Shown: positions 16,092 through 25,267, numbered from the stretch's first letter. The stretch is 64,000 nucleotides of DNA from Clostridia bacterium (GCA_017464225.1 JAFUDW010000093.1:1-64000); one strand, 5' to 3'. The notes: generated from the sequence alone by a model not told the origin. Numbers and translations are program-made.

Positions 16092-17609
16092 TCATTCATC
16101 GGTGGGTTTATTCATAAACTTCTGAGTAACGGTGCGCTGCTTGGCGTCGCCCTTTTTAAGCAGATAAATCAGCAGGAATGTCAGCAGGATAAAGCCAAGG
16201 CAGATGGGACGCTTGAAGAAAATCAGCCAGGAACCGCCCGACATGACCAGCGAGTTGCGCAGATTGGATTCCGCAACAGGTCCCAGCACCATGCCCAGCA
16301 CGATCGGCACGGGCGGGAAATCAAGCTTTTGCATCACATAAGCCGCAATACCAAATATCAGCATCACCGTAATATCCATCTCTGATTTACCAATCGCAAA
16401 AGCGCCTGCGCAGCAGATCACCACCAGCATAGCTGTAAGCAGCTGTTGTGGGATATGCGTGATTTTTACAAATACCTTCAACAGGTATTTGCCCTGCACA
16501 AACATAAACATCTGAGCAATCACGCAGCCGATCAATATCGCATATACCACAGGGCCGGAATTGGAAAACAGCTTAGGCCCAACTACCAGGCCGTGCATGG
16601 TGAACGCACCCAAAAGCGTGGCGGCCACCACATCTCCCGGGATGCCCATAGTCAGTAAGGGAATCAGCGTAGCAGCCGTGGCACCGTTATTAGCTGCCTC
16701 CGGCGCGGCAACGCCTTTGATTTCGCCTTCACCAAATTTTTCTCCCGGTTTGGCGCAGCGTTTGGCTTCATTATAAGCGATAAAAGAAGCGATCGCTCCG
16801 CCCGTGCCCGGCACAGCGCCGATGAACGCACCGATAAAGGCGGATTTGATCATCGTCCATAAGCTCTTCTTCACGTCCTTGATTTCCAGATGATCATTTT
16901 TGTCAGAGGTCTGCATTTCAGATGCTTTGCCTCCTTCGGGAAAAGCCACGCGGCTGATCATCTGCGATATCGCGTAAACGCCCAGCAGAACCGCCAGCAT
17001 CTTTATGCCATTATACAAACGAATGTTGCTAAAAGTAAAGCGGGGCAGGCCGCTGACGGCGTCAATACCGACAGTGGAAAGCAAAATGCCCAGGCCGCCG
17101 CTAATTAAGCCCTTGACCAAGCTTTTACCGCTTACCGAGGCGATGACCGACAGGCCAAATACCGCCAGGGCAAAGTACTCGGGAGAACCGAAACGGATGG
17201 CGATTTTGCTGATCTGCGGCGCAAAAAACAGCAGACACAGCGCGCTGATCAGGCCGCCTACGGTGGAGGCCGCCAACGCCATATCCAGCGCTTTTTGCGG
17301 CTTCCCCTTCTGACATAGCGGATAACCGTCAATCAATGTGGCCGCCGCCGCATTGGTGCCTGGCGTATTGATCAGAATCGCGCTGATCGAGCCGCCAAAG
17401 TTGGCGCCAAAGAAAATGCCTGTCAGCATCAGTAGCGCGGGCACTGTTCCCAGTTGAAAGGTGAAGGGCAGCAGAATAGTGATGGCCAGATTACCGTTCA
17501 ACCCCGGGATCGCTCCAAAAATGATGCCAATAAAAATGCCCAAATTGGTAAACAGCAGGTTTTGCAGCGTCGCCAAATTCTGCAATGCTGAAAGGATCAC
17601 TTCGCCCAT
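16092..17609 (-). CDS. Tripartite tricarboxylate transporter, large permease TctA
   Basis: A 505-residue membrane protein with about ten to twelve helices and the TctA pattern: GAIPGLNGNLAITILLPFTF near the N terminus, a GGSISAILINTPGTNAAAATLIDGYP loop, and GAVPGTGGAIASFIAYNEAKR later. It forms the transport channel with TctB (13 bp upstream) and receives substrate from TctC. TTT systems carry carboxylated compounds, so the substrate is likely an organic acid or sulfated uronate-type molecule. This is an inference from the sulfatases in the operon. Confidence 0.9.
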   Translation of the reverse strand: MGEVILSALQNLATLQNLLFTNLGIFIGIIFGAIPGLNGNLAITILLPFTFQLGTVPALLMLTGIFFGANFGGSISAILINTPGTNAAAATLIDGYPLCQKGKPQKALDMALAASTVGGLISALCLLFFAPQISKIAIRFGSPEYFALAVFGLSVIASVSGKSLVKGLISGGLGILLSTVGIDAVSGLPRFTFSNIRLYNGIKMLAVLLGVYAISQMISRVAFPEGGKASEMQTSDKNDHLEIKDVKKSLWTMIKSAFIGAFIGAVPGTGGAIASFIAYNEAKRCAKPGEKFGEGEIKGVAAPEAANNGATAATLIPLLTMGIPGDVVAATLLGAFTMHGLVVGPKLFSNSGPVVYAILIGCVIAQMFMFVQGKYLLKVFVKITHIPQQLLTAMLVVICCAGAFAIGKSEMDITVMLIFGIAAYVMQKLDFPPVPIVLGMVLGPVAESNLRNSLVMSGGSWLIFFKRPICLGFILLTFLLIYLLKKGDAKQRTVTQKFMNKPTDE

Positions 17610-17622
17610 GCTCTTTTCCTCC

Positions 17623-18066
17623 TCACGGCAGTTTTACATGTAGCGCATAAGTAAACGCAAGATAGATCAGCACCACAGTAAGCAGCACAATTGCATAATA
17701 CAGCGGCTTTTTGCAGCCTGTAAAAGCCAGGGTGAGCACACCCAGCGCCATAGTGGCAATTAAAAAGCTGTAGCGAAAGGTCAGCAAATACGCCACAAGC
17801 ACCGACATATACAGCACAGCTTTGAGTTCTTTGCCGATTTCCAGCGTTTTTACTGTATCCTTGTGCAAAAATACGCTTTGCACAATCAACACCAGGCCGC
17901 ATACGATCCACATAACCGCAACTGCCTGGGGCACGGTTTTAGAGGTAATCCCATAGGTGGTCGTATAATCCTTGCCAATCTGAGAAGGAATGATCAGCAG
18001 CACGACAACGCCGCCCAATATGCCGATGATCCCCGCCAGCAGGTTAGACCGATACCGAAGTTTCAT
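17623..18066 (-). CDS. Tripartite tricarboxylate transporter, small subunit TctB
   Basis: A 147-residue protein with four predicted membrane helices (about 8-26, 41-60, 75-105 and 110-140), the size and topology of TctB. The start at 18066 is preceded by AAGGTGAAGGG; an upstream ATG at 18123 would run through the hairpin at 18083-18114. It is weakly conserved as usual for TctB, and position between tctC and tctA supports the call. Confidence 0.8.
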   Translation of the reverse strand: MKLRYRSNLLAGIIGILGGVVVLLIIPSQIGKDYTTTYGITSKTVPQAVAVMWIVCGLVLIVQSVFLHKDTVKTLEIGKELKAVLYMSVLVAYLLTFRYSFLIATMALGVLTLAFTGCKKPLYYAIVLLTVVLIYLAFTYALHVKLP

Positions 18067-18082
18067 AATCCCTTCACCTTTC

Positions 18083-18114
18083 AAAAAGGGGGAATGGTCT
18101 TTTTCCATTCCCCC
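18083..18114 (-). terminator. Attenuating terminator between tctC and tctB
   Basis: A ten-base stem (GGGGGAATGG 18088-18097 with CCATTCCCCC 18105-18114), followed on the minus strand by TTTTT (18087-18083). It lies inside the operon and probably lets part of the transcripts stop after the binding-protein gene, raising its level over the permeases. Confidence 0.75.
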
Positions 18115-18122
18115 ATGGCCCA

Positions 18123-19082
18123 TTACTTGGCGTAGTAAGTGTTAAAGCCGTACTCACACAGGGCGCGCGCAGCCTCGATGTTTGCCCTCACTGTTTCGCC
18201 ATCCGCCAGCACTGGTTCCCAGTTGGCGTTGGCTGCCAATGTCTTAAAGTCTTCCGTCTCGCTATACGCAAGGATGGCTTGATAGATCGCCTCCACTTCG
18301 GCGGGCTCGGAATCCTTACTGGTCATGATAAAGTTGCAGGTTTTAAACACAATATTATAGCCAAAGGACTGCGCTGTGGGCACCTCAATACCTTCATAGC
18401 CGGTGTAGGGTACCTCATCAAACACTACGATGGGAATCAGCGTACCTTCTTCTACATATTGCGTACCCACGGAAGAAGGCGCTAAGCCACATACTACATT
18501 GCCGCCAGCCAACGCCAGCAGGTTCTGTGCACCGCCGCTGGAGGTGACAGCCTCTGCCGTGATACCAGCTTCGCCAAACAGAACCGTCATCAGCATATGA
18601 GAAGCGCCGCCAGGCGCGTCGCAGCCGACGATGATACGATGGTCTTTGGCATACTCCACCAAGTCAGCCCAATCCCTGATGCCGGTTTCAGCAGGGTTGA
18701 CAAACAGCATCTGATTTTCGGAGTTTAGTCCGGTCACAATTTGATAGTCTTCCAGCTTCAGTGATACATCGCTGTTAAACAATGGCGCCATGGTAAACAT
18801 GGCGATGCCGCCCACCATCATTTCCGTCGCGTCAGCTTTGACAGAAGCCATGTCGGCAGCGGCAATCATACCGTTCGCGCCTGTCAAATTGTTGATGAAC
18901 ACCGTTTTACCAAACGTTTCCTGCAATCCTTGGGCCACAATGCGGGCCATGGTGTCCGCGCTTCCGCCAGCGGCAAAAGGTACGCGAATGTTCATGTCCT
19001 TGCTCGGCACATAGCCGTCCGCCAGGGCACAGTTAGTTACTAACAGCATCAGGAGCAGCAACACGGCAATGACTTTTTTCAT
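18123..19082 (-). CDS. Tripartite tricarboxylate transporter substrate-binding protein TctC
   Basis: A 319-residue secreted binding protein. A signal peptide (about 1-21) ends at ALA-DG. The mature part has the TctC/Bug pattern IRVPFAAGGSADTMARIVAQGL, INNLTGANGMIAAADMA, and a substrate-loop region GCDAPGGASHM. The ATG at 19082 is used; a TTG two codons earlier is possible. GGGAG lies about ten bases upstream. It is the first gene of the leftward operon behind a LacI-controlled promoter. Confidence 0.9.
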   Translation of the reverse strand: MKKVIAVLLLLMLLVTNCALADGYVPSKDMNIRVPFAAGGSADTMARIVAQGLQETFGKTVFINNLTGANGMIAAADMASVKADATEMMVGGIAMFTMAPLFNSDVSLKLEDYQIVTGLNSENQMLFVNPAETGIRDWADLVEYAKDHRIIVGCDAPGGASHMLMTVLFGEAGITAEAVTSSGGAQNLLALAGGNVVCGLAPSSVGTQYVEEGTLIPIVVFDEVPYTGYEGIEVPTAQSFGYNIVFKTCNFIMTSKDSEPAEVEAIYQAILAYSETEDFKTLAANANWEPVLADGETVRANIEAARALCEYGFNTYYAK

Positions 19083-19106
19083 TTTCAACGTCTCCCTTCA
19101 TTTGAT

Positions 19107-19231
19107 TGAAACCGTTTTCATTCCACGGTTTCCACTATTTTGACTTTATACTACCATTAAATCAGGTATATGTCAATAATTTTCGCGATATTTTTTGGTT
19201 ATTCTGCATTTCTTAATTGAAATCGTTTTCA
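19107..19231 (-). promoter_or_regulatory. tctC promoter with two LacI-type operators
   Basis: On the minus strand the promoter is TTGACA (19176-19171), 17-base spacer, TAGTAT (19153-19148). Two near-identical palindromes flank it: TGAAATCGTTTTCA (19218-19231) upstream and TGAAACCGTTTTCA (19107-19120) between the promoter and the tctC start, with centres 111 bp apart. Both have the CG-centred form recognised by LacI/GalR regulators. The LacI gene next door is the natural candidate to bind both, possibly by looping. Confidence 0.8.
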
Positions 19232-19268
19232 TTTTTAGACTTTCCTCTATCTTCATTATATCTTCCTA

Positions 19269-20261
19269 TTAAAAACTGTACGAAACCGGAATTTGATAGG
19301 TCTGGTCATCGTTTTCCGCTTTCTCTTGAATCCTGCCATACAACAGTTCAGCGGCGGTAGCGCCGACCTGTTGGGGGTTTTTGATCACCAGCGAGCAGTC
19401 AATGCCAAGCTTCTCCCGCGTTCCAGGCAGAGCAAAGCCGGCCAGCGCACAACGTGACAGCCATTGGGGATAAAACTGGTGTAGCCCCATGACCGTGTAT
19501 TCCAGGATATCCGTGCCATAGGCCACAATCGCTGGGTGGTCGTTCTCCCCTAAAGAATCCATAAACAGTTTCAGCGCTTCAAAAGTGCCTTTACGGTTGC
19601 TATGCGAAAAATGCACCTGCAAATTGGATTCAGGAAATCCCGCTTCCTGAACGGCACCGAGTCCGCCCGTTTGGCACATCTGCGCCGAAAAGCTCTTTTC
19701 CCATCCATGCACGAACATGATTTTGTTATAACAGCCATTTTTCAACAGATGGGAAACAAGCCGATAGGCGTTTTCTTTGTGATTTTCAAGTACCTGCGGG
19801 CAGCCCAGGTTCTCTGCCCGATCAATAGCCACAAAGTGCTTATGCTTTTCACATACTTTACGCAGATAGTCCGTATTTTTCCCGCTTGGCGCAATCACAA
19901 TCCCCGCTGCCTGCTGCCGCAGCATCTGATCAACGAAAAATCGCTCCTTTTGCTCCTCCGCATTGCTAATACAAACTGCCGTCATATATCCGCGCTCATA
20001 AAAATACTCGGTAATCACCGCGCTGGCCTCTTCAAAAAACACGCGCATGTGCGGCACAACGATGCCGATCATCTGGCTTTTTCCGCGCTTCAGATTTTGC
20101 GCAGCGGCGCTTGGCGCGTACTCCAATTCCTGAATCGCCTTTTTTACGTTATAAGCTGCCACCGGCTTGATGCTGGTGGGATCATTGAGATATCTGGAAA
20201 CAGAGCTGATCGATACCCCAGCCAGCTTGGCCACCTCGCGGATTGTCGCTTTCTTTTCCAT
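19269..20261 (-). CDS. LacI-family transcriptional regulator
   Basis: A 330-residue regulator: HTH at about 6-25 (TIREVAKLAGVSISSVSRYLN), then a periplasmic-binding-protein-like effector domain with GIVVPHMRVFFEE at the start of the core. It is encoded just upstream of the transporter/sulfatase operon on the same strand. It probably represses that operon through the two operators at 19107-19231 until an imported sugar acid or sulfated product appears. The effector is unknown. Confidence 0.9.
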   Translation of the reverse strand: MEKKATIREVAKLAGVSISSVSRYLNDPTSIKPVAAYNVKKAIQELEYAPSAAAQNLKRGKSQMIGIVVPHMRVFFEEASAVITEYFYERGYMTAVCISNAEEQKERFFVDQMLRQQAAGIVIAPSGKNTDYLRKVCEKHKHFVAIDRAENLGCPQVLENHKENAYRLVSHLLKNGCYNKIMFVHGWEKSFSAQMCQTGGLGAVQEAGFPESNLQVHFSHSNRKGTFEALKLFMDSLGENDHPAIVAYGTDILEYTVMGLHQFYPQWLSRCALAGFALPGTREKLGIDCSLVIKNPQQVGATAAELLYGRIQEKAENDDQTYQIPVSYSF

Positions 20262-20489
20262 ATCGCTCCGTTTCCTTTCTGCATTTTCCTGTATGTAGTA
20301 TAACAGAACTGACCGAGAATTGCACCACTTTTATTCAAGATATATATCAAGGAGATTTGTCGAGCGTTTGCCTGTTTCCATCGACCTGTTTCACCTCGAT
20401 CCCGCCATTTCTCCCTTTCGAGATCATCCGTAGCATCACCATCATTTTAGCTATTAACCTAAAACAGTAGAACTGAACCACAGAGAGAT

Positions 20490-20514
20490 AAAAAAGAGCC
20501 GTCATTTCTGACGG
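20490..20514 (-). terminator. Second terminator after the tRNA pair
   Basis: CCGTCA (20499-20504) pairs with TGACGG (20509-20514), and the minus strand continues with CTCTTTTTT (20498-20490). It backs up the terminator at 20578-20609. Confidence 0.6.
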
Positions 20515-20577
20515 TTTCTCTGGTCAGATTATCCATAAAGGCAAGGAAATGCTATGCAAAATGCCCTCGAAAAGCAC

Positions 20578-20609
20578 AAAAATGTCCGAAAACATTACGT
20601 TTTCGGACA
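20578..20609 (-). terminator. Terminator of the tRNA-Thr/tRNA-Pro unit
   Basis: TGTCCGAAAAC and GTTTTCGGACA form an 11-bp stem within 20583-20609, followed on the minus strand by TTTTT (20582-20578). It lies six bases after tRNA-Pro. Confidence 0.85.
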
Positions 20610-20614
20610 AATTG

Positions 20615-20691
20615 TGGTCGAAGTGGCGGGACTCGAACCCGCGGCCTTTTGGTCCCGAACCAAACGCGCTACCAAACTGCGCTACACCTCG
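20615..20691 (-). tRNA. tRNA-Pro (anticodon CGG)
   Basis: A full cloverleaf of 77 nt read on the minus strand. The acceptor stem CGAGGTG pairs with CACTTCG, the D-arm is GTAGCGCAGTTTGGTAGCGC, the anticodon loop is TTCGGGA and the T-arm GCGGGTTCGAGTCCCGC. The CCA end is encoded (20617-20615). It is separated by a single base from tRNA-Thr and was probably transcribed with it. Confidence 0.95.
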
Positions 20692-20692
20692 A

Positions 20693-20768
20693 TGGAGCCG
20701 ATAAAGGGACTCGAACCCTTGACCTGATGATTACGAATCAGCCGCTCTACCAACTGAGCTATATCGGC
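20693..20768 (-). tRNA. tRNA-Thr (anticodon CGT)
   Basis: A 76-nt cloverleaf on the minus strand: acceptor GCCGATA with TATCGGC, D-arm GCTCAGTTGGTAGAGC, anticodon loop TTCGTAA, T-arm AAGGGTTCGAGTCCCTT, encoded CCA. The anticodon stem GCTGA/TCATC has one C-U mismatch at positions 28-42. It lies first in a two-tRNA unit. Confidence 0.95.
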
Positions 20769-20849
20769 AGCTTGCCGGATCTTTCATATCCAGCGTATTT
20801 CAATATATCATATTTGTCGGCGAAAGTCAATCATTTCATCAACAAAAGT

Positions 20850-21707
20850 TCAGGCGTCCGCGGCGGCGGATATGCACAGGGCGGCTTCGGATTTTCCGGC
20901 CAGCTCGCGCTCATAAGCGAACATATACTGCTGCATAACGCCCGCCCAGGGCGCGTAGCGCTCAATGGGGATGCCGCCGGGATAGTGGCGCTCAGCCACG
21001 CGGTTCATCCACACGTCCATGGGGAAAGCATTCAGCCGGTGAAAGCCGAAAAGCATGGCGCAAAGGGCGATCTTGCGGCCCACGCCATAAAAAGCGCAAA
21101 GCGCGTCATAGAGCGCGCCGTCCGGCAGATCGGCCAGGCCCGCAAGCGGCGTCTCCAGGCCGCAGCATACCTCCGCCGCCCGGCGAACATACGGGGCGCG
21201 ATAGCCCAGGCCGCATGCGCGCAAGCGCTCGTTGCTCAGGCTCATGATCTCCCCAGGCGCAGGGAAGGCGTAAACGGGACCTGCCGCTTCCTCGGCGATG
21301 ATACGACCGCCCGCTGCGCAGAGCTTTTCCACTGCCTGGCGGATCGCCGGAATATTTTTGCGCTGAGAAAGCAAAAAGGTGATCAGCGTTTCCCAGGGGT
21401 CCTGGCGAAGGATGCGGATGCCCGCTCCGCAGGCCGCGGCGGCCCGCAGATACGCGTCGTCCTCCGGTATGGCGCGGATGATCGCGCCGTAATCGGTTTT
21501 TAAATCGAAATAATCCCTCCAGTACCGCTGATAATCGGCCTCGGAACAGTCCAGATACAGCCTGCTTTCATCGACAGACTGCGCCGCATGAAGCGCTTTG
21601 CCAAAGGCGACGATCCTGTACCCGCCCTCCGCGACCTGCCAACGGAAGCATTGCCCGCTGACGGCGATATCAGGCAGCGAAAGGTTTTCCGTTTCGATGG
21701 TAAGCAC
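20850..21707 (-). CDS. 8-oxoguanine DNA glycosylase (OGG1-type)
   Basis: A 285-residue HhH-GPD DNA glycosylase with the OGG N-terminal domain. QCFRW near residue 20 is the N-domain motif, and LLSQRKNIPAIR contains a conserved Lys (helix after the lesion-binding region). GVGRKIALCAMLFGFHRLNAFPMDVWMNRV contains the helix-hairpin-helix and the catalytic Asp. It removes oxidised guanine from DNA and has lyase activity in the family. GTG start at 21707, behind AAGGAAGG. It is a single gene between the tRNAs and clpX. Confidence 0.88.
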   Translation of the reverse strand: MLTIETENLSLPDIAVSGQCFRWQVAEGGYRIVAFGKALHAAQSVDESRLYLDCSEADYQRYWRDYFDLKTDYGAIIRAIPEDDAYLRAAAACGAGIRILRQDPWETLITFLLSQRKNIPAIRQAVEKLCAAGGRIIAEEAAGPVYAFPAPGEIMSLSNERLRACGLGYRAPYVRRAAEVCCGLETPLAGLADLPDGALYDALCAFYGVGRKIALCAMLFGFHRLNAFPMDVWMNRVAERHYPGGIPIERYAPWAGVMQQYMFAYERELAGKSEAALCISAAADA

Positions 21708-21789
21708 TGGCGTTTTCCTTCCTTATGTATAATCAAAAAGCCGCAAGATGGCAGACACGCTGACAGCTTGCGGCTCTGTTTTGTATTGG

Positions 21790-23097
21790 TTATACCGCGT
21801 CCGGCCGCTCGTTTTCGGGCAGGGCGGGCTTTTTGCTGCGGGCCAGGTGCGGCGCGTGGGCAGCGCGGGTCAATTGCGGCTTGGCGCCGTCGGTGATCAC
21901 ATCCCGAGTGACCCGGCAGGCGGTCACATCCTTTTGCCCCGGCAGATCAAACATGGTATCCAGCAGCGCGTGTTCAATGATGGCGCGCAGGCCGCGAGCG
22001 CCGCTCTTCTGCTGCATGGCCAGCCTGGCGATGGCGTCCAGCGCATCGTCCTCAAAGGACAGCTCAATGCCATCCAGCTCCAGCAGCTTGGCATACTGCT
22101 TGACCAGGGCGTTCTTGGGCTCGGTCAGGATGCGCACCAGCGCTTTTTCGTCCAGCTTGTCCAGCGTGACCACAACGGGCAGACGGCCCACAAATTCCGG
22201 GATCAGGCCAAATTTCATCAGATCCTCAGGCCGCAGCTGTCTGAGCGCGTTTGCCGCCTCATCGCTGCTGTCGCCGGTCAGTTTGGCGCCAAAGCCCAGC
22301 GTGCGGCTGCCGATGCGCTGCTGGATGATGGGCGCCAGGCCGTCAAAAGCGCCGCCGCAGATGAACAGGATATTGGTGGTATCGATCTGCATGAATTCCT
22401 GGTGCGGATGCTTGCGCCCGCCCTGGGGCGGCACGTTGGCCGTGGTGCCCTCCAGGATCTTGAGCAGCGCCTGCTGTACGCCCTCGCCGCTGACATCCCG
22501 GGTAATGGACACGTTTTCACCCTTGCGGCTGATCTTATCGATGTCATCAATATAGATGATGCCGCGCTGGGCCGCCTGGATATCGCCATCTGCCGCCTGG
22601 ATCAGGCGCAGCAGGATATTTTCCACATCCTCGCCCACGTAGCCGGCCTCGGTCAGCGCCGTTGCGTCGGCAATGGCGAAGGGCACGTTCAGGATGCGGG
22701 CCAGGCTCTGGGCCAGGTAGGTTTTGCCGCATCCCGTGGGACCCACCATAAGGATGTTGGACTTTTGCAGCTCCACATCGCCGGCCTTGGCGGGCGCGCT
22801 GATGCGCTTATAATGGTTGTACACCGCCACGCAAAGCGTGCGTTTGGCCTCGTCCTGGCCGATCACATACTCGTCCAGCACGGCCTTCATCTCGCTGGGC
22901 AGCGGGATATCGGCGTTCTGGGCGGCGGCGTTCATGGGAGATACGATATCATCGGCAATGATGTCATGGCAGAGCATCACGCATTCATTGCAGATGAATA
23001 CGTTGGGACCGGCCACCAGACGGCGCACCTGATCCTGGGTTTTTCCGCAGAAGCTGCATCGGTGCAGCCTGCGCGTGGTAAAATCATCCTTGGGCAT
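21790..23097 (-). CDS. clpX: ATP-dependent protease ATP-binding subunit ClpX
   Basis: A 435-residue AAA+ unfoldase. The N-terminal zinc finger uses Cys14, Cys17, Cys36 and Cys39. Walker A is GPTGCGKT (119-126), Walker [10 protein letters not shown], and the pore and sensor motifs follow in LKILEGT and GARGLR. It unfolds tagged proteins and feeds them to ClpP, encoded 8 bp upstream in the operon. Order tig-clpP-clpX is standard for bacteria. Confidence 0.97.
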   Translation of the reverse strand: MPKDDFTTRRLHRCSFCGKTQDQVRRLVAGPNVFICNECVMLCHDIIADDIVSPMNAAAQNADIPLPSEMKAVLDEYVIGQDEAKRTLCVAVYNHYKRISAPAKAGDVELQKSNILMVGPTGCGKTYLAQSLARILNVPFAIADATALTEAGYVGEDVENILLRLIQAADGDIQAAQRGIIYIDDIDKISRKGENVSITRDVSGEGVQQALLKILEGTTANVPPQGGRKHPHQEFMQIDTTNILFICGGAFDGLAPIIQQRIGSRTLGFGAKLTGDSSDEAANALRQLRPEDLMKFGLIPEFVGRLPVVVTLDKLDEKALVRILTEPKNALVKQYAKLLELDGIELSFEDDALDAIARLAMQQKSGARGLRAIIEHALLDTMFDLPGQKDVTACRVTRDVITDGAKPQLTRAAHAPHLARSKKPALPENERPDAV

Positions 23098-23105
23098 TGT
23101 TCACC

Positions 23106-23702
23106 TCAGGCATTCTTTTTGCGGGGATAATAGATCTGGTCAATGACGCCGTACTCCAGCGCTTCCTCGGCGCTCATGAAATAATCGCGCTCGCAGTCCA
23201 GACGCAGCCTGTCCTCGGGCTTGCCGGTCATTTCGCTCATCATACGGATCATCTTATCCTTGGTGCGCAGCAGCCATTTGGCGCGGATCTCCACGTCTGT
23301 GGCCTGGCCGCTGGCCCCGCCCAGGGGCTGATGGATCATGATTTCGCTGTTGGGCAGCGCCAGCCGCTTGCCCTTTTCGCCGGCCATGAGCAGGAAAGCG
23401 CCCATGCTGGCCGCCATGCCCACGCATACCGTGCGCACGTCGGGCTTGATATAATTCATGGTGTCATAGATGGCCATGCCCGCCGTAACGCTGCCGCCAG
23501 GGCTGTTGATATACAGGCTGATATCGGCCTCGGGGTTGTCCATTTCCAGGAACAAAAGCTGGGCCACCACGATATTAGCCACCTGGTCGTTGATTTCATC
23601 GGCCAGGAAGATGATGCGATCCTTGAGCAGGCGGGAATACAGATCGTATCCGCGCTCGCCGTTACTGGTGCGTTCCACCACGTTGGGGATCAAAATACTC
23701 AT
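23106..23702 (-). CDS. clpP: ATP-dependent Clp protease proteolytic subunit ClpP
   Basis: A 198-residue serine peptidase. The triad is Ser99 ([11 protein letters not shown]), His124 (MIHQPLGG) and Asp173 ([11 protein letters not shown]). The start at 23702 is preceded by GGAGG; a start at 23729 would read through this SD. It forms the proteolytic double ring partnered by ClpX. Confidence 0.97.
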   Translation of the reverse strand: MSILIPNVVERTSNGERGYDLYSRLLKDRIIFLADEINDQVANIVVAQLLFLEMDNPEADISLYINSPGGSVTAGMAIYDTMNYIKPDVRTVCVGMAASMGAFLLMAGEKGKRLALPNSEIMIHQPLGGASGQATDVEIRAKWLLRTKDKMIRMMSEMTGKPEDRLRLDCERDYFMSAEEALEYGVIDQIYYPRKKNA

Positions 23703-23783
23703 GTTTTCCTCCAGGGGCTGATCCGGCATATGCGTCGCAGTCTATTGTATGCCCCTTTTCCCGATCATATGCCTTCTTTGCGA

Positions 23784-23815
23784 AAGGGCTGCCAAATCAA
23801 GTATTGGCAGCCCTT
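23784..23815. other. Strong hairpin between tig and clpP
   Basis: AAGGGCTGCCAA (23784-23795) pairs perfectly with TTGGCAGCCCTT (23804-23815). Neither strand has a long T-run after it; on the minus strand CCCTTTCGC follows. It may be a weak terminator, an attenuator or a processing site that lowers clpPX relative to tig. Confidence 0.5.
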
Positions 23816-23839
23816 CCCGCAGGCGCTTGCGCCCATTGC

Positions 23840-25162
23840 TTATTCCTTGTCTTCCTCGGCCTTTTCCTCGCCTTTTTCGGTGATCACTGCGTTTTCCTTG
23901 AGGAAGTCGATGGTCTTTTTGATCGCAGCAGTCTCCCGCAGATAAGACAGCTGGCCCTCGCTGAGGCCGGCCTTGAAGGCTTCGGCTTCCTGGCCCATGC
24001 GCTTGGCCTGATCGGCGATGGCGGCCTCGTGATCCTCGTCGGTGGCCTCGATGCCCTCAGCCTTGGCCACGGCTTCCAGCACCAGCTGGGTCTTTACGCG
24101 GTTGGTGGCCTCGCCCTTGTACTGCTCGCGCACCTGATCCTCGGTCTGGCCGGTATACTTGAGGTAATCGGCAAACCGCAGGCCCTGATACGCCATGCGC
24201 ATTTCCATCTCGCGCAGCATGGTGGTGACCTCGTCCTGGATCATGGCGTCGGGGATATCGCAATCGGCGGCGTCCACAACCTTCTGCACCAGGTTATCCT
24301 CCAGCTCGGCCTCGGCGCGCTCGGCTTCGTTCTTTTCCAGCGTTTCCACGATGTTCTGCTTATAGGCTTCAAAGGTGTCAAACTCGCTGACGTCGGCGGC
24401 AAAATCATCGTCCAGGGCGGGCTTTACCTTCTCCTGGATGCCGTTGACCTTCACATGGAACACGGCGTCCTTGCCGGCCAGCTCCTCGGCGTGATACTGC
24501 TCGGGGAATTTGACGTTCAGATCCTTCTCTTCGCCAATCTGCATGCCCACCATCTGCTCCTCAAAGCCGGGGATGAACATGTTGCTGCCGATGGTCAGGC
24601 TCTGATTCTGAGCGGTGCCGCCGTCAAAGGCCACGCCGTCCACGGTGCCCGCGTAATCAAGGTTTACGATATCGCCGTTTTCCACGGCGCGGTCAGTCAC
24701 ATCCTGCGTGGTGCTGGCGCGCTCCACATCGCTGTTGATGCGGGCGTCGATGGCCTCCTCGCTGATGGGCTTAACAGTCTTCTGAACCTCTACGCCCTTG
24801 TACGCGCCCAGGGTGATATCGGGCTTGACGAACACTTCGATGGTGAATTTCAGATCCTTGCCGCTGCCGATCTCCTGGATATCCACCTCGGGACGGTCCA
24901 CGGGGTTCAGGCTGTCGGCCTTGATGGCCTCGTCATAAGCGGGCTGGGCGATGATTTCAAAGGCATCGTCATAAAATACGGCTTCGCCGTACATATTTTC
25001 GATCAGCTTGCGCGGAGCCTTGCCTTTGCGGAAGCCGGGCACGTTGATCTTGCCGCGGGTTTTGAGATATGCTTTCTGCATAGCGGCTTCAAACGCTTCG
25101 GCGCTCTCGGTAAAGGTGAGCTTGATTTTGTTGCTTGCGATCTTTTCGACGGTGTAAGACAT
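23840..25162 (-). CDS. tig: Trigger factor, ribosome-associated chaperone and prolyl isomerase
   Basis: A 440-residue protein with the three trigger factor domains. The N-terminal ribosome-binding domain has GFRKGKAPRKLIE, the family signature. A central FKBP-type domain includes GDIVNLDYAGTVDG and IPGFEEQMVGM. A long helical C-terminal domain ends in an acidic tail (GEEKAEEDKE). The start at 25162 is behind AGGAGGG. It leads the tig-clpP-clpX cluster from a strong promoter. Confidence 0.97.
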   Translation of the reverse strand: MSYTVEKIASNKIKLTFTESAEAFEAAMQKAYLKTRGKINVPGFRKGKAPRKLIENMYGEAVFYDDAFEIIAQPAYDEAIKADSLNPVDRPEVDIQEIGSGKDLKFTIEVFVKPDITLGAYKGVEVQKTVKPISEEAIDARINSDVERASTTQDVTDRAVENGDIVNLDYAGTVDGVAFDGGTAQNQSLTIGSNMFIPGFEEQMVGMQIGEEKDLNVKFPEQYHAEELAGKDAVFHVKVNGIQEKVKPALDDDFAADVSEFDTFEAYKQNIVETLEKNEAERAEAELEDNLVQKVVDAADCDIPDAMIQDEVTTMLREMEMRMAYQGLRFADYLKYTGQTEDQVREQYKGEATNRVKTQLVLEAVAKAEGIEATDEDHEAAIADQAKRMGQEAEAFKAGLSEGQLSYLRETAAIKKTIDFLKENAVITEKGEEKAEEDKE

Positions 25163-25238
25163 GTGCGACCCTCCTGCGCAAATTGCGTTCAATCACGGCG
25201 CGAGGGCCCTTCGCAGGCCGATTCGCGCACGTTATTAC

Positions 25239-25267
25239 ATTATAGCACCAGTTATTTCCGATTGCAA
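25239..25267 (-). promoter_or_regulatory. Promoter of tig
   Basis: On the minus strand TTGCAA (25267-25262), 17-base spacer, TATAAT (25244-25239), with an extended TGC in front. Confidence 0.8.

Larger units (their letters stand above)
20262..20614. other. Intergenic region upstream of the LacI gene
   Basis: No gene. It holds the putative LacI-gene promoter area (a TATACT box on the minus strand around 20300, with a poor -35) and the tRNA terminators listed separately. Short open readings on both strands lack SDs. Confidence 0.4.

Noticed and set aside
23784..23815. Rho-independent terminator between tig and clpP
   Set aside because: The stem is perfect but no T-run follows on the transcribed strand, so only a hairpin is listed.
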